A stretch of 5,225 bases of DNA, from NCBI GenBank assembly GCA_000433635.1, contig HF997928.1, positions 1-5,225 on the forward strand, read 5' to 3'. The notes under the pieces are model-generated. The model saw nothing but the letters and a program-made list of their open reading frames with translations, had not been told where the DNA came from and made no database searches. Positions 1-5,225 of the stretch are shown piece after piece (position 1 is the stretch's first letter; each line of letters opens with the position of its first letter). The translations under genes and the position numbers were made by a program. Source of the stretch: Ruminococcus sp. CAG:254 (GTDB taxonomy: Bacteria > Bacillota > Clostridia > Oscillospirales > Ruminococcaceae).

Positions 1-73
1 AACATTTTTGAAAAATTGTTGGATCAAAAAACTTTTGGTTGCCTGCGGCTCGTTTCATTTTACCAGTCTAATT

Positions 74-685
74 TTAATGCTCAAATTTTCGTACCCGAAG
101 CGGAATCCCCTGTCGGTCAGCGAGTGCCTGTGCTGCATCCAATTCTGCCTTTGGCAGAATATCCACAACGCTATACATGATGGTTGGAACGCTGTCCTTG
201 CAATCTGCTGCAAATTCCTGCAACGCTGCAAACGCATTCGGGAACTTCGGGCGAGTTACTTTCCGATATTCTTCTTCTGTTCCAGCATTCAGGCTGATGG
301 AAACAATATCCACCAATCCGTGTAAATCCTGTGCGGTCTTTCGTTCATGCAGCAAGTCGGAAAGTCCGTTGGTATTCAATCGAATGCAGCGAACCCCTTG
401 TTCTTTCAGATAGGCAGCAGTTTTGCAGAGCAGTTCCAGCCGTTCAGTTGGCTCGCCGAATCCGCAGAATACCACTTCTTCATAGGAACAGACATCCACT
501 GCATCCAGAGCCGCCTTAACTTCTTCCCAGCTTGGTTCATGTTCCAGCCACAGCGGGTCAGAACCATAGGCGGAACTTCCCATGGTGCGAATGCAGAATG
601 TGCAGGCACACGGACAGCGGTTGGTTAAATTCAGGTATAAGTTTTTCCCGACCGGATAAGCGATGGTCATAGCAGTTTGTTTCAT
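74..685 (-). CDS. TatD-associated-type radical SAM protein
   Basis: A 203-residue radical SAM enzyme, probably cytoplasmic and binding one [4Fe-4S] cluster that cleaves S-adenosylmethionine to start radical chemistry; its substrate is unknown. Numbered from the chosen ATG, the N-terminus reads IAYPVGKNLYLNLTNRC and leads into the cluster motif CX3CX2C (C24, C28, C31, within CPCACTFC). A GFGEPTE segment near residues 75-81 matches the SAM-contacting 'GGE' position, followed by RLNTNG (102-107) and SISLNAG (129-135), typical later strands of the partial TIM barrel. The short length and the RVRKFEH end fit the small radical SAM family found beside or fused to TatD nucleases; this is recalled from knowledge of the family, not searched. 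No tatD is visible, but the gene's downstream side is cut off after 73 bases. An upstream in-frame GTG at 694 overlaps the Shine-Dalgarno sequence, so ATG at 685 is preferred. No truncation is seen. Confidence 0.9.
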   Translation of the reverse strand: MKQTAMTIAYPVGKNLYLNLTNRCPCACTFCIRTMGSSAYGSDPLWLEHEPSWEEVKAALDAVDVCSYEEVVFCGFGEPTERLELLCKTAAYLKEQGVRCIRLNTNGLSDLLHERKTAQDLHGLVDIVSISLNAGTEEEYRKVTRPKFPNAFAALQEFAADCKDSVPTIMYSVVDILPKAELDAAQALADRQGIPLRVRKFEH

Positions 686-691
686 AAAGAG

Positions 692-697
692 CACCTC
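692..697 (-). promoter_or_regulatory. Ribosome binding site of the radical SAM gene
   Basis: On the minus strand this reads GAGGTG, six bases before the ATG at 685. It decides the start: the in-frame GTG at 694-692 lies inside this element and has no good Shine-Dalgarno of its own at proper spacing. Confidence 0.7.
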
Positions 698-752
698 GAA
701 TTGTGAAAATTAGAACGATGACAATCCCCCAACCATTTGGAGCACGGGCATC

Positions 753-782
753 GTTATGAGTGGACAGGATGTGTCCTGTCAA
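753..782 (-). promoter_or_regulatory. Candidate sigma-A promoter of the radical SAM gene
   Basis: On the minus strand there is a perfect -35 TTGACA (782-777), an 18-base spacer and CATAAC (758-753), which matches four of six bases of TATAAT. Transcription would begin near 746, giving a leader of about 60 bases before the ATG at 685. The -35 is strong and the -10 modest, which suits a promoter under control of a regulator binding the inverted repeat that fills the spacer. Confidence 0.5.
763..780. promoter_or_regulatory. Operator-like perfect inverted repeat
   Basis: GACAGGA (763-769) and TCCTGTC (774-780) are perfect reverse complements separated by TGTG. The element covers four bases of the -35 (777-780) and most of the -35/-10 spacer of the minus-strand promoter, the usual place for a repressor or a spacer-binding activator. 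The size (14 paired bases in 18) fits a dimeric helix-turn-helix protein. I do not recognise the motif and no regulator gene is in the window. It is followed by no T-run on either strand, so it is unlikely to be a terminator. Confidence 0.5.
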
Positions 783-796
783 AATTTCAACACCGT

Positions 797-817
797 TTTT
801 GTGGAATATGCACAAAA
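797..817. repeat. Inverted repeat TTTTGTG-N7-CACAAAA upstream of the lipoprotein promoter
   Basis: TTTTGTG (797-803) and CACAAAA (811-817) are perfect reverse complements with a 7-base gap (GAATATG). The repeat ends 13 bases upstream of the -35 of the lipoprotein promoter, a possible activator site. The same half-site occurs in an inverted repeat upstream of yfhO (1932-1962). The arms are AT-rich and short, so chance is a real alternative. Confidence 0.3.
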
Positions 818-830
818 TTTGCGGTATGCG

Positions 831-859
831 TTGACATTTAAAAAAAAATATGATACGCT
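831..859 (+). promoter_or_regulatory. Sigma-A promoter of the lipoprotein gene
   Basis: TTGACA at 831-836, a 17-base spacer rich in A, then TACGCT at 854-859 preceded by TG at 851-852, forming an extended -10 (TGATACGCT). The expected start is near 866, leaving a leader of about 57 bases. The -35 and spacing are ideal; the hexamer at -10 is weak but the TG dinucleotide compensates. Confidence 0.6.
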
Positions 860-905
860 AAACCTGTATGAATTTTTTTAATTTGCCCATTTTGGGGCTA
901 GAAAA

Positions 906-912
906 AAGGAGG
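906..912 (+). promoter_or_regulatory. Ribosome binding site deciding the TTG start of the lipoprotein
   Basis: AAGGAGG lies 10 bases before TTG at 923. This consensus Shine-Dalgarno supports the rare TTG start. The first in-frame ATG is more than 100 bases downstream and would remove the whole signal peptide. Confidence 0.8.
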
Positions 913-922
913 CGGTTTTCGC

Positions 923-1579
923 TTGAAAAACCGATGGAAACAATGGTTCTGCTGTCTGTTTGCCGTCATTTTGGCACTTTGCAGCCTGACAGCCTGCGGC
1001 AGTAAAAAAGAGAAAGGCAATGTTTCAATGGAAGACTTGCCGTTCGGAGCAGTTCTGCGGGACTTGAATACCACGGAAATTCCGGTGGAATATGATTCCC
1101 GTTATTTTACAGAAGAGGCAATGACGGTACTCTCCAACTATTTTTATGCCATTCAGACCGAGGACACCGCACTTTATCAGGAAGTCACATTGGACTTTTA
1201 TGATGACTATGTTATGCAGCAGATGTTCCAAGGGTTAGTTGGATTGGATGGCTTACTGACACAGCTGAAATCCAGCTACACGCCGCAGCAGAGTGCAACC
1301 GGCACGAGCACGGAAAATGCAGATGCAGACGTGACATTCACACAAATCAATGTTGTAGAATGCGAACAATCTACTGATTCGGTGCACAGCAATCTCGATA
1401 ATCTATACCCGATGCTGAACGAACTCAGCGGCGAGGAAGATTATTGTACGCAGCATGTTTCTGATGCAAAGTTTTTAAACCTCAGCCTGTCCTTAAAGAG
1501 CGGAGATAATACTACGACACTTTCGGATCAGTATGTGTTTCTTCTGTGCGTGGACGGCAAGTATGTAATTTGCTCGTAA
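923..1579 (+). CDS. Putative secreted lipoprotein of unknown function
   Basis: A 218-residue protein exported and anchored to the outer face of the cytoplasmic membrane. Residues 1-24 are a lipoprotein signal peptide: a KNRWKQW positive start, a hydrophobic core (FCCLFAVILALC) and the lipobox LTAC, with Cys25 as the lipidated residue, followed by a GSKKEKG linker. The mature part has a helix-like stretch (about 63-118, with NYFYAIQTEDTALYQ), a Ser/Thr-rich spacer (119-132) and strands ending in YVFLLCVDGKYVIC. A helix carrying 'YF.AI...D' plus a final '.DGKY.I' strand resembles NTF2-like domains of Gram-positive lipoproteins; that is inference from pattern only. I do not recognise the family and assign no function. 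The start is TTG. The gene is monocistronic, with its own promoter at 831-859. Its last 68 bases overlap a convergent gene, and no terminator follows the stop. Confidence 0.87.
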   Translation: MKNRWKQWFCCLFAVILALCSLTACGSKKEKGNVSMEDLPFGAVLRDLNTTEIPVEYDSRYFTEEAMTVLSNYFYAIQTEDTALYQEVTLDFYDDYVMQQMFQGLVGLDGLLTQLKSSYTPQQSATGTSTENADADVTFTQINVVECEQSTDSVHSNLDNLYPMLNELSGEEDYCTQHVSDAKFLNLSLSLKSGDNTTTLSDQYVFLLCVDGKYVICS

Positions 1580-1802
1580 GTGGTTCTTCCTGTGCAGCAG
1601 TTTCTGCTTCTTTGGCAGCCTGTTCTGCTTGTTTTTGTTTGCTGAGTTCTTTCATCCGGTCCGCCATTTTTTGATTGGCATGCCGCAGACGAAGAAACAG
1701 CACGACAATGACCACCAAATAAGCGATGGTCACCGCAACCAATAGTATATTGCGGAGGGCATGCGGATTCTCTGCTGAGAAGGCATAGGCAAGTGCTTTC
1801 AT
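1512..1802 (-). CDS. Small single-pass membrane protein with coiled-coil tail
   Basis: A 96-residue protein of unknown function. Residues 1-17 are a short N-terminal segment, 18-38 form one strongly hydrophobic membrane segment (ILLVAVTIAYLVVIVVLFLRL), and about 39-73 are a highly charged Lys/Glu/Ala/Gln stretch likely to form a cytoplasmic helix or coiled coil. The positive LRLRH just after the membrane segment favours an outside-in orientation by the positive-inside rule. Reality is supported by a near-consensus promoter (1850-1878) and an AAGGAG ribosome binding site eight bases before ATG. The last 22 residues (75-96) are encoded antisense to the 3' end of the lipoprotein gene and look like random Thr/Arg-rich sequence, so the C-terminus may be a recent read-out extension. 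I do not recognise a family. Confidence 0.75.
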   Translation of the reverse strand: MKALAYAFSAENPHALRNILLVAVTIAYLVVIVVLFLRLRHANQKMADRMKELSKQKQAEQAAKEAETAAQEEPLTSKLHTCRPRTEETHTDPKVS

Positions 1803-1810
1803 GTCAAAAT

Positions 1811-1816
1811 CTCCTT
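1811..1816 (-). promoter_or_regulatory. Ribosome binding site of the small membrane protein
   Basis: Minus-strand AAGGAG, eight bases before the ATG at 1802. Together with the promoter upstream it is the main evidence that this short reading frame is translated. Confidence 0.75.
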
Positions 1817-1849
1817 GTTGTAAAGCAACGCTGTTTTTTCTATAATTAT

Positions 1850-1878
1850 AGTATAGGACACGTTTTGGATTTTGTCAA
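1850..1878 (-). promoter_or_regulatory. Near-consensus sigma-A promoter of the small membrane protein
   Basis: On the minus strand TTGACA (1878-1873), a 17-base spacer and TATACT (1855-1850), i.e. 11 of 12 consensus bases. The start would lie near 1843, with a leader of about 40 bases. This is the strongest promoter match in the window. A perfect 12-bp palindrome, CTATAATTATAG (1840-1851), covers the edge of the -10 and the expected start site; it is all AT except its ends and may simply reflect promoter composition. Confidence 0.8.
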
Positions 1879-1931
1879 GGTATTTCGGCATAGACTGCCG
1901 GAAAACCAAAACCACCATTCCCCCTGAATTC

Positions 1932-1968
1932 CACAAAAGTTTGCGAAATTTGCACTTTTGTGTTTTTA
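1932..1968 (+). terminator. Stem-loop with T-run upstream of yfhO: weak terminator or operator
   Basis: CACAAAAGT (1932-1940) and ACTTTTGTG (1954-1962) pair perfectly over 9 bp around a 13-base loop and are followed by TTTTTA. This has the form of a rho-independent terminator, but only three of nine pairs are G-C. If it works, it would end transcripts running rightward from the lipoprotein gene, which has no earlier terminator. It also lies where a yfhO promoter is expected: TTGCGA (1941) in the loop and TATAGA (1967) just after the stem are poor, badly spaced -35/-10 candidates. An operator controlling yfhO is therefore an equal alternative. Confidence 0.4.
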
Positions 1969-2019
1969 TAGATGACTTTCTTTCAACGGTGAACTTGTTT
2001 GAGAAAGAAAAAATTTTTT

Positions 2020-2025
2020 AGGAGG
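2020..2025 (+). promoter_or_regulatory. Ribosome binding site of yfhO
   Basis: AGGAGG, six bases before ATG at 2032. It decides the start: the longer frame opening at TTG 1999 would add 11 very basic residues but has no Shine-Dalgarno in front of it and would contain this element within its coding region. Confidence 0.85.
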
Positions 2026-2031
2026 ATATTC

Positions 2032-5000
2032 ATGACGAACGCATCCACACGCAAATCTGCGGCGGCTGCAAAACGCAGTCCGCTGACGCTCGCCGGTGTT
2101 GGGCATGGCTTGCAGGGATGGCTCATTCGCAACAAGTTTTATATCATTGCATTTTTCATTCCTGTTGCATTGACCTATCTGGCATATGCTCTGTTTGGGA
2201 TTTCCCCATTCGGCGAAGAATCGGTACTCTGTCTGGACTTGAACGGGCAGTATGTGTACTACTTTGAGTCCCTGCGGGACGCTTTTTGGGGAGATGGCAG
2301 CATCTTCTATAACTGGTCGAGAAACCTCTCCGGCAACTTTATGGGTATCATTGGCTATTATCTTGCCAGCCCGTTTACGCTGATTGTTATGTTGCTGCCG
2401 GAAAAATGGATTCTTGCCAGCCTGCTGATTATGCAGCTCTGCAAACTTGGTGCAGCGGGTGTGACATTCAGCTATTATCTCCAGAAGCGGAGAGAAGTCA
2501 GTGCTCCGCACGCTCTGCTGTTCTCCAGCATGTATGCAATGATGGCATACGCTGTGATTCAGCTGATTGACCCGATGTGGTTGGATGGTCTGGTATTCCT
2601 GCCACTGATTATCGCTGGACTGGAATGTCTGGTTGATGATGGCAGAAAAATCAACTACGCCATTCCGCTGGCATTCATGTTTGTGGCTCATTTCTATATT
2701 GGCTTCATGATTGCCATCTTTATTGTGATTTACTTTATTTTCTATCTGTTCTTCGGTACAGACCGCAAGGGCAGAAAGGCATATGACTATTTCCAGACCA
2801 TCGGCAGAATGTGCTATACGACCATTGCAGGTCTGCTCTGTTCTGCAATTATGCTGTTGCCAATGGTTTACACGCTGAGCCAAGGTAAAATGGAATTTAC
2901 CGAGAGCGTCTGGACACAGCTGAGCAACATCTTCCACGGCGATGGCGACAAGCTTCAGCAGCTGAAAGAACTGTTCACTGCACAGTTTGAATTGATTGAC
3001 CTGATTCCGCAGCTGTTGCCGGCACAGTATGACTCTGTTAATGTACAGGGCAGCCCAGAAATCTACTGCGGTTTGTTGACGGTTGTTCTGCTGCCGATTT
3101 TCTACATCAGCAATCAAATCAAGTTGAGAAAGAAAATTGGTTATACCTTTGTTCTGGTTTGCATGGTTGTCAGCATGTACTTCAAGCCGATTGATATGAT
3201 GTGGCATGGCGGACAGTCCCCGAACTGGCTGCCTTACCGGTATTCGTTCCTGATTTCGTTTGTCCTGTTGACGATGGCAGCAATGGCATTTACCAAGCTG
3301 AAAAGTGTCAAGCCGGGCATTTTAGGAGCGGTATTCTTCGGCTGGATGGTATTGCTGTTAGTCATCTCAAAACTGGGCTATGAGCACATCGACACCATCA
3401 AGAGCATCTGGGTTTCCATCATTCTGATTGGGATCTATTGTGTCTGCCTGTACTTCATGAAGGGCGGCACAAAGGAAGACCTCAAACGGGTAAGCAATAT
3501 TGCAGTAACCGTTGTCATGCTGTTTGCAGTCGGCAGCGAATTAACTTATAACGCTGTGGACTCCATGAAAAAGATTGATGATGAAGTTGCATATTCCACA
3601 AAGAAATCCTGGACAAACTTCATTGAAAACGGTCGTGCAGCAACCGACCAGCTGGAAGAAAATGACAGCGGTCTGTATCGTGCAGAAAAGACATTCTATC
3701 GTTGCGTCAACGATAATGGTGCACTTGGTCTGCGTGGTATTTCGCACTCCAGCTCGGTTATGAATACGGACATCATCAACTTTATTGAAACCATGGGTTA
3801 CTGCATGCACAGCTATTATACCCGTTATGATGGCAATACACCGCTGGCGGATTCCTTGCTGGGCATCAAGTACGTTCTGAATCGGGAAAGCGATAGCACA
3901 AACCGGAAACTGAATCCGACTTATGTCGCAAAGCCGGATTGGGACTATAATTATACAGATGAAAACAATGTCAGCCAGACCATCAGAACCTATGAAAACC
4001 CGAATGCACTTTCCATTGGTTATATGGCAGATGCAGATGTAGAACGCATTGACCATCTGGGCAATGATAACCCATTCAACAGCCAGAATATGCTGATGAG
4101 CGTTATCAGCGGCAACATGGAATTTGATGCATCTGGTGCAATCTCTGGCAGCAAGAATTATTATTCTCCGGTAGAACTGGATGGCGACCCGATTCTGAGC
4201 AATGTTACAACATCTGCTTACGGTGACCAGACTTGCTACACGGCTGGACAGAGCGGCGACCCGACGGTGGATTTCCATCTGACAGTTGCAACAGAAGACC
4301 CGATTTATATCTTCTTTAAGACCGAAAACCAGAAGTCTGTAAACCTGTGGCTCGGTCAGTGGAACGATGAAACCAGCGATTATGATTTTGACTGGTTCAA
4401 CGCTTACTTTGAAGGCGATAACTACACCATTATGCGGCTCGGTCAGTTTGACATCGGTACAAAGCTGTGCCTGCGAATGACCGTTGCCAACGAATACACC
4501 ATTGTAAAGAACTTCTTCTTCTATAGCTTCGATGAAGCAATGTTCCAGGAAGACATTGACAAGATGAAGGAAAATCAGTGGAATATCACCAAGTTCAACG
4601 ATCGGAAGATTACTGGTACGATTACAGCAGAAGAAGGTCAGGTAATGATGACCAGCATCCCGTATGAAGATGGTTGGACGGTGAAGGTAGACGGAAAGAA
4701 AGTCGAACCGGTGAAGCTGCTGAATGCATTGGTTGGCGTTCCGCTCGAACCGGGTGAACATGAAGTCACCATGACCTTTACACCGCCGGGGTGGAATATC
4801 GGCTTGATTTGTCTGGCTGCTGGTATTGTCGTCTTGATTCTGTTCTATCGCTACGATAAGAAGCACAATGCCGTATTGCTGGCAATTGCAAGAGAAAAGC
4901 GGCAGGCAGCAGATGGCAAACAGCCAGAACCGGCAAAGGCAGTTTCTGCAAAGCCGACTACCTCTACAAAGTCGGAGTCGGAAAAGACGGAAAAGACGGA

Positions 5001-5160
5001 AAAGACTTCTAAGAATGCGGAGAAAAAGGAATCCAAACCGCTGGCAGAAGAAAAGCCAAAAGAATCGGAAGCAGAAGATGCAGCCGATCAGAAATCGGAT
5101 GATTCCGATTCTAAGGATGAAAAAGCAACTGATTCCGATTCTGAATCTGAATCCAAATAA
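2032..5160 (+). CDS. yfhO: YfhO-family polytopic membrane protein (probable GT-C glycosyltransferase)
   Basis: A 1042-residue integral membrane protein. In Bacillus and Listeria, YfhO-type proteins are needed to put sugars on lipoteichoic acid, apparently taking them from an undecaprenyl-phosphate sugar on the outer membrane face; the acceptor here is unknown. Residues 1-33 are a basic cytoplasmic start. About 12-13 membrane segments follow between 36 and 501. The first outer loop holds LDLNGQYVYY (68-77), whose Asp69 is at the usual GT-C acidic position, and NLSGNFMGIIGYYLASPF (98-115), both characteristic of the family. Residues about 505-920 form a large extracellular domain ending in the family signature YEDGWTVKVDGKKVE plus LEPGEHEVTMTF. 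A last membrane segment lies at 922-939. A basic stretch (940-958) leads into a low-complexity Lys/Glu/Ser/Asp tail to the end. The total exceeds the roughly 860 residues of Bacillus YfhO, partly because of this tail. No frameshift is seen. Confidence 0.92.
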   Translation: MTNASTRKSAAAAKRSPLTLAGVGHGLQGWLIRNKFYIIAFFIPVALTYLAYALFGISPFGEESVLCLDLNGQYVYYFESLRDAFWGDGSIFYNWSRNLSGNFMGIIGYYLASPFTLIVMLLPEKWILASLLIMQLCKLGAAGVTFSYYLQKRREVSAPHALLFSSMYAMMAYAVIQLIDPMWLDGLVFLPLIIAGLECLVDDGRKINYAIPLAFMFVAHFYIGFMIAIFIVIYFIFYLFFGTDRKGRKAYDYFQTIGRMCYTTIAGLLCSAIMLLPMVYTLSQGKMEFTESVWTQLSNIFHGDGDKLQQLKELFTAQFELIDLIPQLLPAQYDSVNVQGSPEIYCGLLTVVLLPIFYISNQIKLRKKIGYTFVLVCMVVSMYFKPIDMMWHGGQSPNWLPYRYSFLISFVLLTMAAMAFTKLKSVKPGILGAVFFGWMVLLLVISKLGYEHIDTIKSIWVSIILIGIYCVCLYFMKGGTKEDLKRVSNIAVTVVMLFAVGSELTYNAVDSMKKIDDEVAYSTKKSWTNFIENGRAATDQLEENDSGLYRAEKTFYRCVNDNGALGLRGISHSSSVMNTDIINFIETMGYCMHSYYTRYDGNTPLADSLLGIKYVLNRESDSTNRKLNPTYVAKPDWDYNYTDENNVSQTIRTYENPNALSIGYMADADVERIDHLGNDNPFNSQNMLMSVISGNMEFDASGAISGSKNYYSPVELDGDPILSNVTTSAYGDQTCYTAGQSGDPTVDFHLTVATEDPIYIFFKTENQKSVNLWLGQWNDETSDYDFDWFNAYFEGDNYTIMRLGQFDIGTKLCLRMTVANEYTIVKNFFFYSFDEAMFQEDIDKMKENQWNITKFNDRKITGTITAEEGQVMMTSIPYEDGWTVKVDGKKVEPVKLLNALVGVPLEPGEHEVTMTFTPPGWNIGLICLAAGIVVLILFYRYDKKHNAVLLAIAREKRQAADGKQPEPAKAVSAKPTTSTKSESEKTEKTEKTSKNAEKKESKPLAEEKPKESEAEDAADQKSDDSDSKDEKATDSDSESESK
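4981..5007 (+). repeat. Three tandem 9-bp repeats in the yfhO tail
   Basis: GAAAAGACG, GAAAAGACG, GAAAAGACT follow one another in frame and encode EKT-EKT-EKT. Such an in-frame tandem array can change copy number by replication slippage without breaking the gene, changing only the length of the disordered tail. Confidence 0.85.
5101..5142 (+). repeat. Direct 12-bp repeat encoding DSDS at the end of yfhO
   Basis: GATTCCGATTCT occurs at 5101-5112 and again at 5131-5142, in the same frame, each encoding DSDS. With the following SESESK it makes a strongly acidic Ser-rich end. The identical codons suggest internal duplication rather than independent selection. Confidence 0.75.
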
Positions 5161-5180
5161 CAGAATGAGAACAAATTTTC

Positions 5181-5218
5181 TCGCCGCAGGCAAACTGCGG
5201 TCGAGCTGGCTCAGCTCG
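5181..5218 (+). other. GC-rich double hairpin after yfhO, cut by window edge
   Basis: Starting 20 bases after the yfhO stop, CCGCAG (5184-5189) pairs with CTGCGG (5195-5200) over a GCAAA loop. TCG (5181-5183) can extend the stem by pairing with CGA (5202-5204) across one bulged T. CGAGCTG (5202-5208) then pairs perfectly with CAGCTCG (5212-5218) over a 3-base loop; the two extended stems share 5202-5204 and so compete. The last 45 bases of the window are 32 G/C, in contrast to the AT-rich bases before. The position suits a transcription terminator, but no T-run is seen before the window ends. A dispersed palindromic repeat or a structured RNA is also possible. Confidence 0.5.
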
Positions 5219-5225
5219 GCGGAGG

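Noticed and set aside
1..73. Possible gene end or terminator downstream of the radical SAM gene, including the imperfect AT-rich palindrome at 1-20
   Set aside because: No frame with a start, ribosome binding site or family resemblance is present, and the palindrome has mismatches and no GC stem or flanking T-run that would make it a convincing terminator.
558..815. An 85-codon minus-strand frame covering the radical SAM promoter and 5' end
   Set aside because: It runs through the promoter and operator-like repeat and then out of frame through the conserved cluster-binding region of the radical SAM gene; its product resembles nothing.
884..896. GCCC...GGGC mini-hairpin in the lipoprotein leader, considered as a riboswitch or attenuator
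   Set aside because: A four-pair stem in a leader of about 57 bases is too short to hold any riboswitch class I know.
1883..1904. Small hairpin CGGCA-TAGAC-TGCCG between the divergent promoters
   Set aside because: Only five perfect pairs, with no T-run on either strand; stems of this size are expected by chance.
1966..3207. A 413-codon minus-strand open frame opposite the 5' half of yfhO
   Set aside because: Its product is rich in His, Asn and Gln, the typical antisense image of membrane-protein codons. It shows no domain and is incompatible with the well-supported sense gene.
3541..5193. A 550-codon open frame on the minus strand, opposite the 3' half of yfhO
   Set aside because: It lies entirely antisense to a clear YfhO coding region and its extreme start is Phe/Arg/Ile-rich, mirroring Lys/Glu/Ser codons of the tail. 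It has no recognisable family. Codon bias of the sense gene explains the lack of stops.

Overview
The window carries four protein-coding genes and reads like chromosomal DNA of a Gram-positive anaerobe of the class Clostridia, possibly an Oscillospirales/Ruminococcaceae relative. The grounds are strong AGGAGG-type ribosome binding sites, sigma-A-like promoters, a lipoprotein with a TTG start, a TatD-linked type radical SAM protein and a very large YfhO-family membrane protein. The taxonomic placement is inference; no rRNA or marker gene is present.

Layout. (1) 74-685, minus strand: a 203-residue radical SAM protein of the TatD-associated type. Its promoter region (753-782) contains a perfect 7+7 bp inverted repeat that looks like an operator. 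(2) 923-1579, plus strand: an unrecognised 218-residue secreted lipoprotein, driven from a TTGACA / extended -10 promoter at 831-859. (3) 1512-1802, minus strand: a 96-residue single-pass membrane protein with a charged coiled-coil tail and a near-consensus promoter. It converges on the lipoprotein gene and overlaps it by 68 bp, so the two 3' ends are mutually antisense. (4) 2032-5160, plus strand: a 1042-residue YfhO-family polytopic membrane protein, probably a GT-C-type glycosyltransferase acting on cell-surface polymers, with an unusual low-complexity Lys/Glu/Ser/Asp tail of about 100 residues. (5) 5181-5225: a GC-rich pair of hairpins just after yfhO, cut by the window edge.

The genes do not form one operon: strands alternate (-, +, -, +) and each has its own ribosome binding site. 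Three products are membrane or surface associated (lipoprotein, small membrane protein, YfhO), which hints at a cell-envelope theme, but no functional link can be proved from this sequence. Bases 1-73 hold no gene I can support. The intergenic stretches 686-922 and 1803-2031 hold the promoters and inverted repeats listed. I found no CRISPR array, tRNA, rRNA, insertion sequence or obvious mobile element, and no clearly novel multi-gene system. The most unusual items are the convergent overlap, the operator-like repeat, the YfhO tail and the terminal hairpin pair.
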